In this document: in pieces, positions 37,971 to 49,325 of the stretch | Layout of the letters: each line of letters starts with the position of its first letter | Position numbering within the stretch: the first letter of the stretch is position 1 | From: Gammaproteobacteria bacterium | GTDB lineage: Bacteria; Pseudomonadota; Gammaproteobacteria; DSM-19610 | NCBI GenBank assembly: GCA_026197075.1 | Contig: JAPHQV010000039.1 | Coordinates: forward strand, 1-50,715 | Direction: 5' to 3' | DNA: 50,715 nucleotides | Program-made: the position numbers and the translations under genes | Notes under the pieces: generated by a model | Database searches by the model: none | What the model was told of the DNA's origin: nothing | Seen by the model: only the letters and a program-made list of their open reading frames with translations

Positions 37971-38222
37971 TTCACCGCAAAGGCGCCAAGAACGCCAGGA
38001 AAACCATTACAAACCGCCAAGGCGCCAAGACGCCAAAAAAATTCTTACTAGGAATCACAGAATCTCTTCGGGCTTCATCATGAGCACCTTACCCTTCGGG
38101 TCAAGGCATCTCACAAAGACGGAGTTTTCAGAGGTTCTTAAAGACTCTATGGATGATTTTGGTTTTCTTGGCGCCTTGGCGTCTTGGCGGTGAACAAGCG
38201 TTCTTGGCGTTCTTGGCGGTTA
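37971..38222. repeat. Compound GGCGCCAAG inverted repeat with an AT-rich centre
   Basis: Left block 37971-38040 and right block 38161-38222 are built of TTCACCGC-type and GGCGCCAAGACGCC-type units in inverted orientation. The centre (38041-38160) has clearly lower GC than the surroundings and contains no gene I recognise. It fills the gap between two convergent genes. Related to the CGCAAAGACGCAAAG element. Confidence 0.75.
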
Positions 38223-38233
38223 AAAAGATTTTT

Positions 38234-39538
38234 TCAAATCCCGATGTCGGCACGGCTATAGAAGGCCTGCAGGATCTGGAAAAGATAGAAGCCGTCCCGT
38301 GCGCCGGCCAGTTCGCGGATGGAGTGCATGGCCAGTTGCGGCACGCCCACGTCCAGGGTGCGCACGCCGAGGCCGCTGGCGGTGATGGGGCCGATGGTGC
38401 TGCCGCAGGCCTGGTCGCTACGCACTACGAAACTCTGTACCGGTACATCGACCTGCTGCGCCAGGTGGCGGAACACGGCGCTGGTCTCGCTGTTGGAGGC
38501 ATAACGCTGACTGGCGTTGATCTTGATGACCGGACCACCGTTCATGCGCGGGCCGTGGTTCTCGTCATGCTTGTCCGCGTAGTTGGGATGCAGGGCATGG
38601 GCGTTGTCGGCGGAGATGAGCAGGGACCGGTGCAGGGCACGGGTCAGGTCCTGCGGGGAGGCGCACAGCCGCTCCAGCACCGATTTCAGGAAGGGACCGT
38701 CGGCGCCGCAATGGGAGGCGCTGCCCACTTCCTCATGGTCGGTGCAGACCAGCAGTGTGGTCTGTTCGCCGCCGGCCTGCAGCAAGGCCTGCAGGCCGGT
38801 ATAGCAGCTCAGCAGGTTGTCGAGACGGGCGCTGGCGATGAAATCCTGCTCCAGGCCGACCAGGGCCGGTGGCTGGGTGTCGTACAGGCACAGTTCGAAA
38901 TCCAGCACCGTGTCCACCGACAGGTCGGGCTGTTGGCGGTGCAGGGCCTCCAGCAGCAGGCTGCGAAAATCCGGCCGGGCATCGTCATCGGTACCGGACC
39001 AGAGCAGTGGTGGCAGGTGCAGTTGGGCGTTGATGGAGCGGTTCTGATTGACCTCCCGGTCGAGATGAATGGCCAGGCTGGGGATCACCGCGATGGGGTC
39101 CGGGAAATCGATCAGGGTGCCACGGATCTGCCCGGCGCGATTGCGGTAGCTGATACGACCGGCCAGGGACAGGTCGCGGTCGAACCAGGGATTGAGCAGG
39201 GCGCCACCGTACACCTCGACGCCGAGCTGGAAGTAGCCGTTTTTCACCAGCTCCGGCTGGGGCTTGACCTTCAGGCAGGGGCTGTCCGTATGGGCGCCCA
39301 CCAGGCGCAGGCCGGTTTCCGGCAGGCTGCCCTGGCCGAGTCGGAAGGCGATGAGGGAGGAGTCATTGCGCGTGACATAGTAGCCCTGGCCCGGCGCGGT
39401 GTGCCAGACATCGGCTTCATCGAGGCGCTGGAATCCCGCCACCTCCAGCTGGCGCGCCATGTTCGCCACGGCATGAAACGGCGAGGGAGACTGTTGCAGG
39501 AAGGGCAGCAGGTCGGCGTTGAAGCTTTGCAGGTCCAT
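38234..39538 (-). CDS. apeB: M18 family aminopeptidase
   Basis: A 434-residue cytosolic zinc aminopeptidase related to aspartyl aminopeptidase. The metal ligands and catalytic carboxylates appear as [53 protein letters not shown] and [12 protein letters not shown], in family order. It releases N-terminal acidic or neutral residues from peptides. The start is ATG 39538, with the divergent small gene 87 bases away. It follows the compound repeat in the convergent gap with the DASS transporter. Confidence 0.95.
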   Translation of the reverse strand: MDLQSFNADLLPFLQQSPSPFHAVANMARQLEVAGFQRLDEADVWHTAPGQGYYVTRNDSSLIAFRLGQGSLPETGLRLVGAHTDSPCLKVKPQPELVKNGYFQLGVEVYGGALLNPWFDRDLSLAGRISYRNRAGQIRGTLIDFPDPIAVIPSLAIHLDREVNQNRSINAQLHLPPLLWSGTDDDARPDFRSLLLEALHRQQPDLSVDTVLDFELCLYDTQPPALVGLEQDFIASARLDNLLSCYTGLQALLQAGGEQTTLLVCTDHEEVGSASHCGADGPFLKSVLERLCASPQDLTRALHRSLLISADNAHALHPNYADKHDENHGPRMNGGPVIKINASQRYASNSETSAVFRHLAQQVDVPVQSFVVRSDQACGSTIGPITASGLGVRTLDVGVPQLAMHSIRELAGARDGFYLFQILQAFYSRADIGI

Positions 39539-39598
39539 GAAGAAGGGCTCGGTGGCATTAGATTGATGGCATTATAACCGCTTGGCTCCCGACCAGGT

Positions 39599-39616
39599 GT
39601 CGGACTGAAGCCCGAC
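39599..39616. repeat. GTCGG-type palindrome
   Basis: GTCGGACTGAAGCCCGAC, the third member of the family that ends waaA and DUF3014. Here it lies in a divergent promoter gap, nine bases before a start codon. Confidence 0.7.
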
Positions 39617-39625
39617 GAGGACGGC

Positions 39626-39979
39626 ATGGACAGGACACTGGAAATCATTCAGGACGGGGAACCCCTGCTGCATTTCGAATGCGCTGCCACCCTGTCGGCC
39701 CTGCAGCGACGCCAGCTCGCGCAGCTGGACCAGCGCCTCGACCAGGGATTCGAGCTGGATGGCGAGCGGATCGGCTGTCCGGACCGGGATCAGCGCGTGC
39801 GCTTCGTGATCGGGCAGTTGCTGCATGTCCTGCAGCGCGGCGAGGCGCCCGCGGTCCGCGGCCTGTGCACCTGGCTCGGCCAGCGGGTGCCGGAACTGTC
39901 CGCTATCCGGATCCATACCCGCGCGGAGGAATTGGAGGTGGAGCTGGATTATGGCCCGGGGGCGGGCTCAGACGTATAG
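39626..39979 (+). CDS. Hypothetical protein (117 aa)
   Basis: A soluble, acidic protein, beginning MDRTLEIIQDGEPLLHFE. It has a helical centre rich in Gln/Leu/Arg (LQRRQLAQLDQRLDQGFELD) and a likely beta end (IRIHTRAEELEVELDYG). No family recognised. GAGGA stands about six bases before ATG 39626. The 3' end overlaps the opposing gene by 12 bases. Codon use is like its neighbours, so it is probably a real gene. Confidence 0.6.
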   Translation: MDRTLEIIQDGEPLLHFECAATLSALQRRQLAQLDQRLDQGFELDGERIGCPDRDQRVRFVIGQLLHVLQRGEAPAVRGLCTWLGQRVPELSAIRIHTRAEELEVELDYGPGAGSDV

Positions 39980-40291
39980 GTCCAGTCGTGGCGGGGTCTT
40001 GTTCTCGGCCTCGTCCTCGCGGCGGTCGCTGACCTGGCGCCGGTCCTGGGAGCTGCGGGTGTCGAGGATGACCGGATCCTGCTGCTGGCGCCGTTCCTGG
40101 CGGCGACGCTCCGCCTTGCGCTGTTCGCGGCGCTTGCGTCGGGGTGGCACGGGCAGGGGAGCGGGCCGGTTGGCCTGCTGGGAAGGATAGGGCTCCACGG
40201 GTGTGACGGCGCGCGTCGCGCCCGGCTGTGCGTTCTCCGATTTCAGGCGCTGCACACCCAGGTCGTCGGGGATCAGGTTGATGAAGGTCAT
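39968..40291 (-). CDS. Hypothetical highly charged protein (107 aa)
   Basis: A 107-residue protein: a short conserved-looking start (MTFINLIPDDLGVQRL), a proline-rich stretch, and a very basic centre (PPRRKRREQRKAERRRQERR) followed by DRRQVSDRRED. It looks disordered, with a nucleic-acid- or phospholipid-binding potential that is only a guess. GGAG lies seven bases before ATG 40291. No family recognised. Its 3' end overlaps the opposing hypothetical gene. Confidence 0.6.
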   Translation of the reverse strand: MTFINLIPDDLGVQRLKSENAQPGATRAVTPVEPYPSQQANRPAPLPVPPRRKRREQRKAERRRQERRQQQDPVILDTRSSQDRRQVSDRREDEAENKTPPRLDLYV

Positions 40292-40315
40292 GGCTTTACT
40301 CCAAAACCGCAAACC

Positions 40316-40394
40316 GGGGACAGACCACGTTTTCCGTTATCTTTAGCGAATCAGCGGTTTTTGGCCCAGGGTTTGGAAAACGTGGTCTGTCCCC
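40316..40394. repeat. GGGGACAG/CTGTCCCC inverted repeat inside the DUF1289 gene end
   Basis: 20-base perfect arms at 40316-40335 and 40375-40394. They share the ACCACG extension with the element at 21640-21699. The right arm and part of the loop are translated as the C-terminus of the DUF1289 protein. Confidence 0.88.
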
Positions 40395-40567
40395 TCAGCA
40401 TAACGCCGCCGGGCGGCGCGTTCCAGGATGGCACGGCGCTGGTGGTCGCTACTGCCGCCCCAGGCGGTGATTTCCGCCAGGCTGCGACCGCAGCCCAGGC
40501 AGATGTCCTGTTCGTCGAGGCAACAGTTGCGCACGCAGGGCGAGGCGACCCGCTCCGGGTCCATCAT
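40343..40567 (-). CDS. DUF1289 small cysteine-rich protein
   Basis: A 74-residue protein with the DUF1289 pattern SPCVRNCCLDEQDICLGCGR (cysteines 11, 15/16, 23 and 26), probably a metal or Fe-S site; then LAEITAWGG and a helical RRAILERAARRRYAE. Function unknown. ATG 40567 overlaps the stop of the GGDEF-EAL gene; ATG 40564 is an alternative. The last ~16 residues (GTDHVFQTLGQKPLIR) are encoded by a palindromic repeat, so the natural end of the gene was probably altered by insertion. Confidence 0.82.
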   Translation of the reverse strand: MMDPERVASPCVRNCCLDEQDICLGCGRSLAEITAWGGSSDHQRRAILERAARRRYAEGTDHVFQTLGQKPLIR

Positions 40568-42678
40568 TTCGCCAGTTTGGCCAGGGGGGCAGGGACCGGC
40601 ATGGGCTCGGGCTTGCCGACGCCATAGCCCTGGGCATAGTCCACCCCCAGGTCCCGCAGGCGTTCCAGGATGGCGTCGTTCTCCACGAACTCGGCAATGG
40701 TCTTGATGCCGAGTACATGGCCCACCTGGTTGATGGCGTTGACGATGGCGCTGTCCATGGCATCGGTCACCATGTCCTTGACGAAGCCGCCGTCGATCTT
40801 GAGGAAATCCACGGGCAGATTCTTGAGATAGGCGAAGGAGCTGAGCCCGCTGCCAAAATCATCCAGGGCGAAGCGGCAGCCCATGTCCTTCATGTTGCGA
40901 ATGAAACGGCTGGCGTTTTCGAGGTTGAACACCGCGGCGGTCTCGGTGATTTCGAAACAGATCTGGGCCGTGGGTACGCTGTAGTTCTCCAGCTGGGTGC
41001 GGATGAAGGCATACAGGGAATCATCGTTGAAGGAGGCGCCCGACAGGTTGATGGAAAAGCGGGTACGCTCGGCCGTGTCCGGTTCGTACTGGCGCAGCTG
41101 GTCGTAGTACTGGAAGGCAGTCTCGATCACCCAGCGGTCCAGTGAGTTCATCAGGTTGTAGCGTTCCGCGGAAGGGATGAACAGTCCCGGCGGCACCAGG
41201 CTGCCATCCGTTTCACGCAAGCGGATGAGTAACTCGTAGTGCAGTTCCCGGCTGTCGCCCTGCAGTGGCACGATGGCCTGGCGGAACAGCTCAAAGCGGT
41301 TCTCCTTCATGGCCTGGTTGATGCGTGACACCCATTGCATCTCGCTGTGGTGACGGGTGTGCTCGGCGTCTCCTTCCTGATAGACATGGATGCGGCGGCG
41401 GCCCGATTCCTTGGCCACGAAACAGGCCACGTCCGCGGCACTCAGGGCAAAGCTGGGGGTGATGCCATCGCCGTTGATGGGCACCAGGCCAATGCTCACG
41501 GAAATGTCGAAGCTGCTGTTCTCCCAGCGGAACTGGAAGGATTCCACCACCCGCAGGATGCGTTCGGCAATCTGCCGGCTCTGGTCGATGTCACTGTTGG
41601 CCAGCAGCACGCCGAATTCATCGCCCCCGAGCCGGGCCAGGTTGGCGTTTTCGGGCAGGTGGCGCAACAGCAGCTGTGACAGTTCCTTGAGCAACTCGTC
41701 GCCGGCGCTGTGGCCGCAGGTGTCATTGACGACCTTGAACTGGTCCAGGTCGAGGTAGAGCAGGGCATGTTGGTGCTGGCTGTTGGCGCTGTCCTCGATG
41801 AGTTCCACCAGCAGGGTGTCGAACTCTCCCCGGTTGGACAGCCCGGTCAGGCTGTCGTGGGTGGCCTGCCAGGAGATCTGGCGCGCCATGCGCCGTTCCG
41901 TGGTGACGTCGTGGAATACCAGGACGACGCCGATCACTTCGTCCTCGCGGTTGAAGATGGGCGCGGCGGAATCCTCGATATGGAACTCCTCGCCGCGGCG
42001 GTTCACCAGCAGGACATTTTCCTCCAGGCTGACTACATTGCCACTGCGCAAACAGGCCTGGGCCGGGCTGGGCATGGGCTGACGGCTGGCCTCGGAGATC
42101 AGCGGCAGCACCTCTGTGAGCGGCCGCCCGCGGGCCTCGCCATGGGTCCAGCCGCTGATGTTCTCCGCCACCGGATTCACGTAGTCCACCAGACCGTCGC
42201 GGTCGGTGGTGATGACCCCGTCGCCGATGGAATGCAGGGTGACCAGGGCCCGCTCGCGTTCCTCGTAGAGGGCCTTTTCCGCCTGGCGGTGCTTGCGGCG
42301 ATCCTCGGCCTCGCGCAATTCCCGGTCGATCGCCGGGACCAGGCGGGTGAGGTTGTCCTTGAGGATGTAGTCATTGGCCCCTGAGCGCATGGCCTCCACG
42401 GCGAATTCCTCGCCCACGGTGCCGGACACCAGGATGAAGGGCAGGTCGCAGTCGAAGGCACGTACGATGCGCAGTGCTTCCAGGCCGCTGAAGGAAGGCA
42501 TGGCGTAATCGGAAATGACGATGTCCCAGGGTTGTTGCCGGAGGGCGGTCTCGACCATGGACGCCGACTGTACCCGGATGTGGCGCGGCGTGTAGCCGGC
42601 CTGGCGCAACCGCAGCAGAACCAGTTCGGCATCGTCCTCCACATCCTCGATCACCAGTACATCGATGGCTTTGCTCAT
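40564..42678 (-). CDS. Response regulator with REC-PAS-GGDEF-EAL domains (c-di-GMP turnover)
   Basis: A 704-residue cytosolic signalling protein. Receiver domain (~5-125) with phospho-acceptor in DIVISDYAMPSF; PAS (~145-260, VITTDRDGLVDYVNPVAENI); GGDEF (~265-430) with an intact GGDEF in LARLGGDEFGVLL; EAL (~450-690), where the EAL triplet reads ELL (HYELLIRL) but DDFGSGLSSF, KIDGGFV and the late glutamate in IAEFVE are present. Both cyclase and phosphodiesterase activity are possible. No histidine kinase is adjacent. The stop overlaps the DUF1289 start, giving a two-gene unit. Confidence 0.93.
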   Translation of the reverse strand: MSKAIDVLVIEDVEDDAELVLLRLRQAGYTPRHIRVQSASMVETALRQQPWDIVISDYAMPSFSGLEALRIVRAFDCDLPFILVSGTVGEEFAVEAMRSGANDYILKDNLTRLVPAIDRELREAEDRRKHRQAEKALYEERERALVTLHSIGDGVITTDRDGLVDYVNPVAENISGWTHGEARGRPLTEVLPLISEASRQPMPSPAQACLRSGNVVSLEENVLLVNRRGEEFHIEDSAAPIFNREDEVIGVVLVFHDVTTERRMARQISWQATHDSLTGLSNRGEFDTLLVELIEDSANSQHQHALLYLDLDQFKVVNDTCGHSAGDELLKELSQLLLRHLPENANLARLGGDEFGVLLANSDIDQSRQIAERILRVVESFQFRWENSSFDISVSIGLVPINGDGITPSFALSAADVACFVAKESGRRRIHVYQEGDAEHTRHHSEMQWVSRINQAMKENRFELFRQAIVPLQGDSRELHYELLIRLRETDGSLVPPGLFIPSAERYNLMNSLDRWVIETAFQYYDQLRQYEPDTAERTRFSINLSGASFNDDSLYAFIRTQLENYSVPTAQICFEITETAAVFNLENASRFIRNMKDMGCRFALDDFGSGLSSFAYLKNLPVDFLKIDGGFVKDMVTDAMDSAIVNAINQVGHVLGIKTIAEFVENDAILERLRDLGVDYAQGYGVGKPEPMPVPAPLAKLAK

Positions 42679-42843
42679 TGGGTCAACAGTCCTTTACGGG
42701 CCGCCGCAGGGGCCGACAGCGCCGGTTCCGGTGCCCGGGGGGCACCCATCCAGGTGGATGAATTTAATGGTATTTACTGCGATGGTAACGGCGGGTTCCA
42801 GGGAACATTTAACGGCACACCGGTAGACGCGGCGGGCCGGAAA

Positions 42844-43353
<510 letters not shown>

Positions 43354-43366
43354 GAGGGTACCGGGC

Positions 43367-43393
43367 TTGGGGTCATGGGGCCCGTGCTACAAT
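43367..43393 (+). promoter_or_regulatory. Candidate extended -10 promoter of moaD-moaE
   Basis: TACAAT at 43388-43393 preceded by TGC; TTGGGG at 43367-43372 with a 15-base spacer. The expected start lies ~28 bases before moaD. Confidence 0.45.
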
Positions 43394-43428
43394 CCGGACA
43401 CGATGTCTTGATCAATCATAGGCATGCC

Positions 43429-43689
43429 ATGGGCGACGCGCCAACTGTAACATTTGTCAGTATCCGGGTGAAATTCTTCGCCAGCCTGCGTGAGCGCCTG
43501 GGCCGTGACGCGGCATCCCTGCAGGTCCCGGCGGGCAGCAGCGTGGCCGAGGTCTGGACCAGGGCCACGGACGAGACCGTCATCCCCGAACGCCTGCTGG
43601 TGGCCGTGAACATGGAATACGTGGACTGGCGACACTCCGTGAACGAGGGCGATGAAGTGGCCTTCTTCCCGCCCGTGACGGGGGGGTGA
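43429..43689 (+). CDS. moaD: Molybdopterin synthase small subunit (sulfur carrier)
   Basis: An 86-residue ubiquitin-like protein whose C-terminal GG becomes the thiocarboxylate that donates sulfur to molybdopterin. VKFFASLRERLGRDAA and DEVAFFPPVTGG are typical. ATG 43429 gives a ten-residue N-terminal extension (MGDAPTVTFV) compared with E. coli MoaD; a downstream GTG at VKFFASL is an alternative. The moaE start lies just after its stop, so the two subunits are made together. Confidence 0.93.
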   Translation: MGDAPTVTFVSIRVKFFASLRERLGRDAASLQVPAGSSVAEVWTRATDETVIPERLLVAVNMEYVDWRHSVNEGDEVAFFPPVTGG

Positions 43690-43691
43690 GC

Positions 43692-44129
43692 ATGACCGTC
43701 GCCGTGCGTGCCGAAGCCTTCGATCCCTGGCGCGAGTTGCGGGCACACCAGGACGCCGCCGTGGCGCCGGGTCGCTATGGCGCCACGGCGGTGTTCGTGG
43801 GCACCATGCGCGATTTCAACGCGGGTGACGGGGTGAGCCGCCTGCGACTCGAACACTATCCCGGCATGACCGAGCAGTACCTGGAAAACATCAGCCAGGA
43901 GGCGCGCCGGCGCTGGGATCTGCTCGACACCCTCATCCTGCACCGGGTTGGAGACCTGGAACCCAACGAGCCGATCGTGCTGGTGGCGGTCTGGTCCAGC
44001 CATCGCGCCGCTGCCTTCGAGGCCAGCCGCTGGCTGATGGAGGAACTGAAATCGCGCGCACCCTTCTGGAAAAAGGAAGTGCTCACGGAAGGCGGGGAAC
44101 GCTGGGTGGAGCACAACACGCCGGGATAG
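43692..44129 (+). CDS. moaE: Molybdopterin synthase large (catalytic) subunit
   Basis: A 145-residue catalytic subunit that adds two sulfurs to cPMP with MoaD. ATAVFVGTMRDFNAGDGVSRL, the substrate-site segment ELKSRAPFWKKEVLTEGGERWVE with the two catalytic lysines, and VWSSHRAAAFEASRWLMEEL are present. An overlapping GTG (43686) is possible, but ATG 43692 has the better spacing to the G-rich upstream run. Followed by a gap with a strong palindrome. Confidence 0.95.
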   Translation: MTVAVRAEAFDPWRELRAHQDAAVAPGRYGATAVFVGTMRDFNAGDGVSRLRLEHYPGMTEQYLENISQEARRRWDLLDTLILHRVGDLEPNEPIVLVAVWSSHRAAAFEASRWLMEELKSRAPFWKKEVLTEGGERWVEHNTPG

Positions 44130-44198
44130 AGGCTCCGGGGCGCGGGTACCGGGAACAGGCTTGCCCAGGAGTCGGAGTGTATCGCAGCAATGAATCTT

Positions 44199-44265
44199 GT
44201 CATTCCCGCGTAGGCGGGAATCCATGTTTTTTGAACCCCTGGATTCCCGCCTACGCGGGAATGAC
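44199..44265. repeat. Paired GTCATTCCCGCG palindrome
   Basis: 26-base arms (44199-44224 and 44240-44265) are perfect inverted copies, and each arm is itself palindromic. Between the convergent moaE and phosphoesterase genes. Confidence 0.9.
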
Positions 44266-44319
44266 GGGTCCCAGGTCTGCAGCCATGATTACCGATTCCT
44301 GGTTACTGTCCCCGTACTC

Positions 44320-44841
44320 CTAGGCCGCTTCCAGCGACACCGGCCGCACCTCGAATTCCATGGTTTCCAGGTCCCCCAGCACCCAGGTGGCGGGGGCGGC
44401 GACGCCGCCCACGGTACCCGGGTTCACCAGGCGGGTGTTGCCGCCCTTGATATTGCGGACGTCGCGGATATCGGCCTTGTGGTCGTGGCCGCAGCACACC
44501 AGGTCCCAGTCCCCGGTAGTGGCCAGGGCCTCGGCATAATGGGGATAGTGCACCAGGAAGACACGGCGCCCGGCCAGTTCGATACCCGCGTCCTGTCCAT
44601 AGAAGCGCACCAGGCTGCCGGGTTTGCCGGCAATGCGGCTCATCATGTACAGGTCGCCGGTATTGTTGCCGTGGATGACATGGATGGGCAGGCCAAAGGG
44701 CTTGAGCACATTCAGGGTGCTGGGCGCCACCAGGTCACCGCAATGGAGCACCGCCTCCACCCCCAGGTCGGCGGCTTCGCGCACCGCCGCCTCCAGCAGG
44801 GCGCGGTTGTCGTGGCTGTCGGAAAGAATGCAGACCTTCAT
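44320..44841 (-). CDS. YfcE/MJ0936-type metallophosphodiesterase
   Basis: A 173-residue metallophosphoesterase with the metal-ligand motifs SDSHDN (residues 7-12), HCGD, GNN, LVHYPHY and CCGHDHK. It matches the YfcE/MJ0936 phosphodiesterase group in length. The in vivo substrate is unknown. ATG 44841 (MKVCILSDSHDN) lies five bases after the ppa stop, so it is probably co-transcribed with ppa. A distinct, longer phosphoesterase is at 20799-21629. Confidence 0.9.
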   Translation of the reverse strand: MKVCILSDSHDNRALLEAAVREAADLGVEAVLHCGDLVAPSTLNVLKPFGLPIHVIHGNNTGDLYMMSRIAGKPGSLVRFYGQDAGIELAGRRVFLVHYPHYAEALATTGDWDLVCCGHDHKADIRDVRNIKGGNTRLVNPGTVGGVAAPATWVLGDLETMEFEVRPVSLEAA

Positions 44842-44846
44842 GAGGA

Positions 44847-45395
44847 TCAGAACTTCGGTTTCTCGGGTGCATCCTTGTACATCTGCACACTCTTGAGGAT
44901 CTCTTCCTTGGCCTCGTCGATGCCGTACCAGCCGTCCACGCGCACCCACTTGCCCTCGTCCAGGTCCTTGTAGTGTTCGAAGAAGTGGGCGATCTGCTCG
45001 AGGATCATGGGCGGCAGGTCACGAAAATCCTGCACCGAGCGGTAGACCTTGCAGAGCTTGTCGGTGGGGACCGCCAGTACCTTGGCGTCATCGCCCGATT
45101 CATCCGTCATCTTCAGTACGCCCACCGGCCGGCAGCGCACCACGGAACCGAAGATCAGCGGCACGGGGGTGAGTACCAGTACATCCACCGGGTCGCCGTC
45201 GTCGGACAGGGTATGGGGTACATAGCCGTAGTTGCAGGGATAGTGCATGGCCGTGTTCATGAAACGGTCCACGAACATGGCACCCGTTTCCTTGTCGACC
45301 TCGTACTTGACGGGATCGCTGTGGGCGGGGATCTCGATGATGACATTGATGTTGTTGGGGACGTCCAGTCCGGAATCGACACGGTCCAGGTTCAT
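44847..45395 (-). CDS. ppa: Soluble inorganic pyrophosphatase
   Basis: Cytosolic family I pyrophosphatase, 182 residues (E. coli 176). [13 protein letters not shown], the metal-binding [12 protein letters not shown] and [11 protein letters not shown] motifs, and the end region [16 protein letters not shown] are diagnostic. ATG 45395 begins MNLDRVDSG. It lies downstream of hppA on the same strand but is separated by paired palindromes, so it may be an independent unit with the phosphodiesterase gene. Confidence 0.97.
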   Translation of the reverse strand: MNLDRVDSGLDVPNNINVIIEIPAHSDPVKYEVDKETGAMFVDRFMNTAMHYPCNYGYVPHTLSDDGDPVDVLVLTPVPLIFGSVVRCRPVGVLKMTDESGDDAKVLAVPTDKLCKVYRSVQDFRDLPPMILEQIAHFFEHYKDLDEGKWVRVDGWYGIDEAKEEILKSVQMYKDAPEKPKF

Positions 45396-45447
45396 GGGGG
45401 AAGCCTCGGTACCAAAGAACAAGGGCCGGTAGTATACATAAAAGCGA

Positions 45448-45517
45448 GGGGGACAGAATTCAATTCTGTCCCCCATCGAGTAAGGGTAGAAGGGGGACGG
45501 AATTGAATTCCGTCCCC
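45448..45517. repeat. Two tandem GGGGGAC...GTCCCCC hairpins
   Basis: Hairpin 1 (45448-45474) has the centre AGAATTCAATTCT; hairpin 2 (45492-45517) has GGAATTGAATTCC. Both lie between hppA and ppa and end seven bases before the hppA stop. They are likely to terminate the hppA transcript. Confidence 0.85.
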
Positions 45518-45523
45518 GACCGG

Positions 45524-47560
<2,037 letters not shown>

Positions 47561-47739
47561 AGCCTCTCCTCCGAATCAAGTGTTCAAGCAAATTGTGGGT
47601 GGTGTAGTCTTGCCGGCCGTGGCTGGCTACGCGTTGATATACATCAAGGCCCCTTGAATTCCGTTCCGAGGGTAAATCCGAACAGCGGTTCGTGGACTTT
47701 TTCCAGTGTCATGACGTTCCATGGTCTCCTGCGGTTGGA

Positions 47740-47942
47740 GTCTGCCGGGGCTGGAGTCCTTGTTCCGGGACCGTCGGCCGCATGGGTGAGGCGGAAACAG
47801 TACGATGTCCAGTGGACATCGTACCCGCCGAACGGGTTCGCTTGAAGTTTGCGAACCCTGGACCTGTGCAGCAGGCGGCCGTCGAGCGTACAGGGATGTA
47901 TTCACAGCGAGTCCCGGAACAAGGACTCCAGCCCCAGCAGAC
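47740..47942. repeat. Long nested inverted repeat, expanded copy (32-base arms)
   Basis: Arms 47740-47771 and 47911-47942 pair with one mismatch. The inside holds the same block as 32846-32953 (CGTCGGCCGC...GGCCGTCGAGCGTACA...TATTCACAGCG), but with ~90 extra bases. The extra part includes an 11-base-arm hairpin at GTACGATGTCC...GGACATCGTAC and a GGGTTCGC...GCGAACCC hairpin. Total 203 bases, in the 440-base gap between pfp and hppA. Confidence 0.88.
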
Positions 47943-47965
47943 AAACCACCGGATGCCGATAAACA

Positions 47966-47991
47966 ACAAGGGGTGCCTGAGCACCCCTTGT
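47966..47991 (-). terminator. Rho-independent terminator of pfp
   Basis: ACAAGGGGTGC and GCACCCCTTGT form an 11-bp stem with a four-base loop, starting ten bases after the pfp stop. On the minus strand it is followed by a moderately T-rich run. Confidence 0.7.
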
Positions 47992-48000
47992 CCGGTTTTC

Positions 48001-49281
48001 CTACTTGACCTCGAAGTCCGAGTCGAGCTTCTTCTTCACGGCCACGTTCTTGAGTTGCACGTACTTGGGCAACCCGTCCTTGCCGTAGGGCGGGTAATCC
48101 TCACCCTGCATCAGCGGGCCCAGGTACTCGCGGCATTTCTTGGTAATGCCGTAGCCGTCCTTGGTGATGAAGCTGGCCGGCATCATCTTCTCCACGTTGG
48201 CCACCTTGGACAGGTTGGCCTCGCCCACCTTCCAGCGGTAGGGCTTGTTGGAGGTGCGTTCGATGGTGGGCATGACCGAGTTCTTGCCGGCCAGGGCCAT
48301 CTTCACCGCGGCCTTGCCCATGGCGTAGGCCTGCTCCACGTCGGACTTGGAGGCGATGTGGCGCGCGGCACGCTGCAGGTAGTCGGCTACGGCCCAGTGG
48401 TACTTGTGGCCGAGCTTACTGCGGATCATGTTGGCGATCACCGGGGCGACGCCACCGAGCTGCGCATGGCCGAAGGCGTCCTTCAGGCCCTGGTCGGCCA
48501 GGAACTTGCCGTCCTTGTCATGCACGCCCTCGGACACCACCACCGAGCAGTAGCCGTACTTGTCCACCTTCTCCTGCACCGCCTTCAGGAAACTTTCTTC
48601 GTTGAAGGGCACTTCCGGGAACAGGATCAGGATGGGCAGGTCGCAGTCTTCCGAGGCGGCCATGCCGCCGGCGGCAGCGATCCAGCCGGCGTGGCGGCCC
48701 ATGACCTCCAGTACGAAGATCTTGGTGGAGGTCTTGCACATGGAGGCCACGTCGAAGCTGGCCTCGCGGGTGGAAATGGCGATGTACTTGGCGACCGAGC
48801 CGAAGCCCGGGCAGTTGTCGGTGATGGGCAGGTCGTTGTCCACGGTCTTGGGTACGTGGATGGCCTGCAGCGGGTAGCCCAGGCTGTTGGACAGCTGGGA
48901 CACCTTCAGGCAGGTGTCGGCGGAGTCGCCGCCACCGTTATAGAAGAAGTAGCCGATGTTATGGGCGGCGAACACCTCGATCAGGCGCTCGTACTCGCGG
49001 CGGTTGGCTTCCAGGCTCTTGAGCTTGTAGCGGCAGGAGCCGAAGGCGCCCGACGGGGTGTGGCGCAGGGCGGCGATGGCCTTGGCCGATTCCTTGCTGG
49101 TGTCGATGAGGTCTTCGGTCAGCGCGCCGATGATGCCGTTGCGGCCGGCGTAGACCTTGCCGATCTTGTCCTTGTGCTGACGGGCGGTCTCGATGACGCC
49201 ACAGGCACTGGCGTTGATGACGGCGGTGACGCCGCCGGACTGGGCATAAAAGGCATTTTTCTTTGCCGATGCTTTGGCCAT
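48001..49281 (-). CDS. pfp: Pyrophosphate-dependent 6-phosphofructokinase
   Basis: Phosphorylates fructose 6-phosphate with PPi instead of ATP, reversibly, in glycolysis/gluconeogenesis. It has 426 residues. The nucleotide-site residues that distinguish PPi from ATP enzymes are visible: GGGDS (116-120), with Asp where ATP enzymes have Gly, and PKTVDND (144-150), with Lys where ATP enzymes have Gly. EVMGRHAGWIAAAGG and SEGVHD follow. GGGAG lies upstream of ATG 49281. It is divergent from adk. Together with hppA and ppa it points to a PPi-based energy economy. Confidence 0.96.
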   Translation of the reverse strand: MAKASAKKNAFYAQSGGVTAVINASACGVIETARQHKDKIGKVYAGRNGIIGALTEDLIDTSKESAKAIAALRHTPSGAFGSCRYKLKSLEANRREYERLIEVFAAHNIGYFFYNGGGDSADTCLKVSQLSNSLGYPLQAIHVPKTVDNDLPITDNCPGFGSVAKYIAISTREASFDVASMCKTSTKIFVLEVMGRHAGWIAAAGGMAASEDCDLPILILFPEVPFNEESFLKAVQEKVDKYGYCSVVVSEGVHDKDGKFLADQGLKDAFGHAQLGGVAPVIANMIRSKLGHKYHWAVADYLQRAARHIASKSDVEQAYAMGKAAVKMALAGKNSVMPTIERTSNKPYRWKVGEANLSKVANVEKMMPASFITKDGYGITKKCREYLGPLMQGEDYPPYGKDGLPKYVQLKNVAVKKKLDSDFEVK

Positions 49282-49325
49282 GGTGCTACTCCCTTCGGTC
49301 TGTGTCTTTTGATTCTGGCTATTAC

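Noticed and set aside
37951-38193. 80-codon open frame overlapping the end of the DASS gene
   Set aside because: It is a translation of the GGCGCCAAG repeats (PPRRQDAKK and LGALASWR are typical repeat translations) and has no ribosome site.
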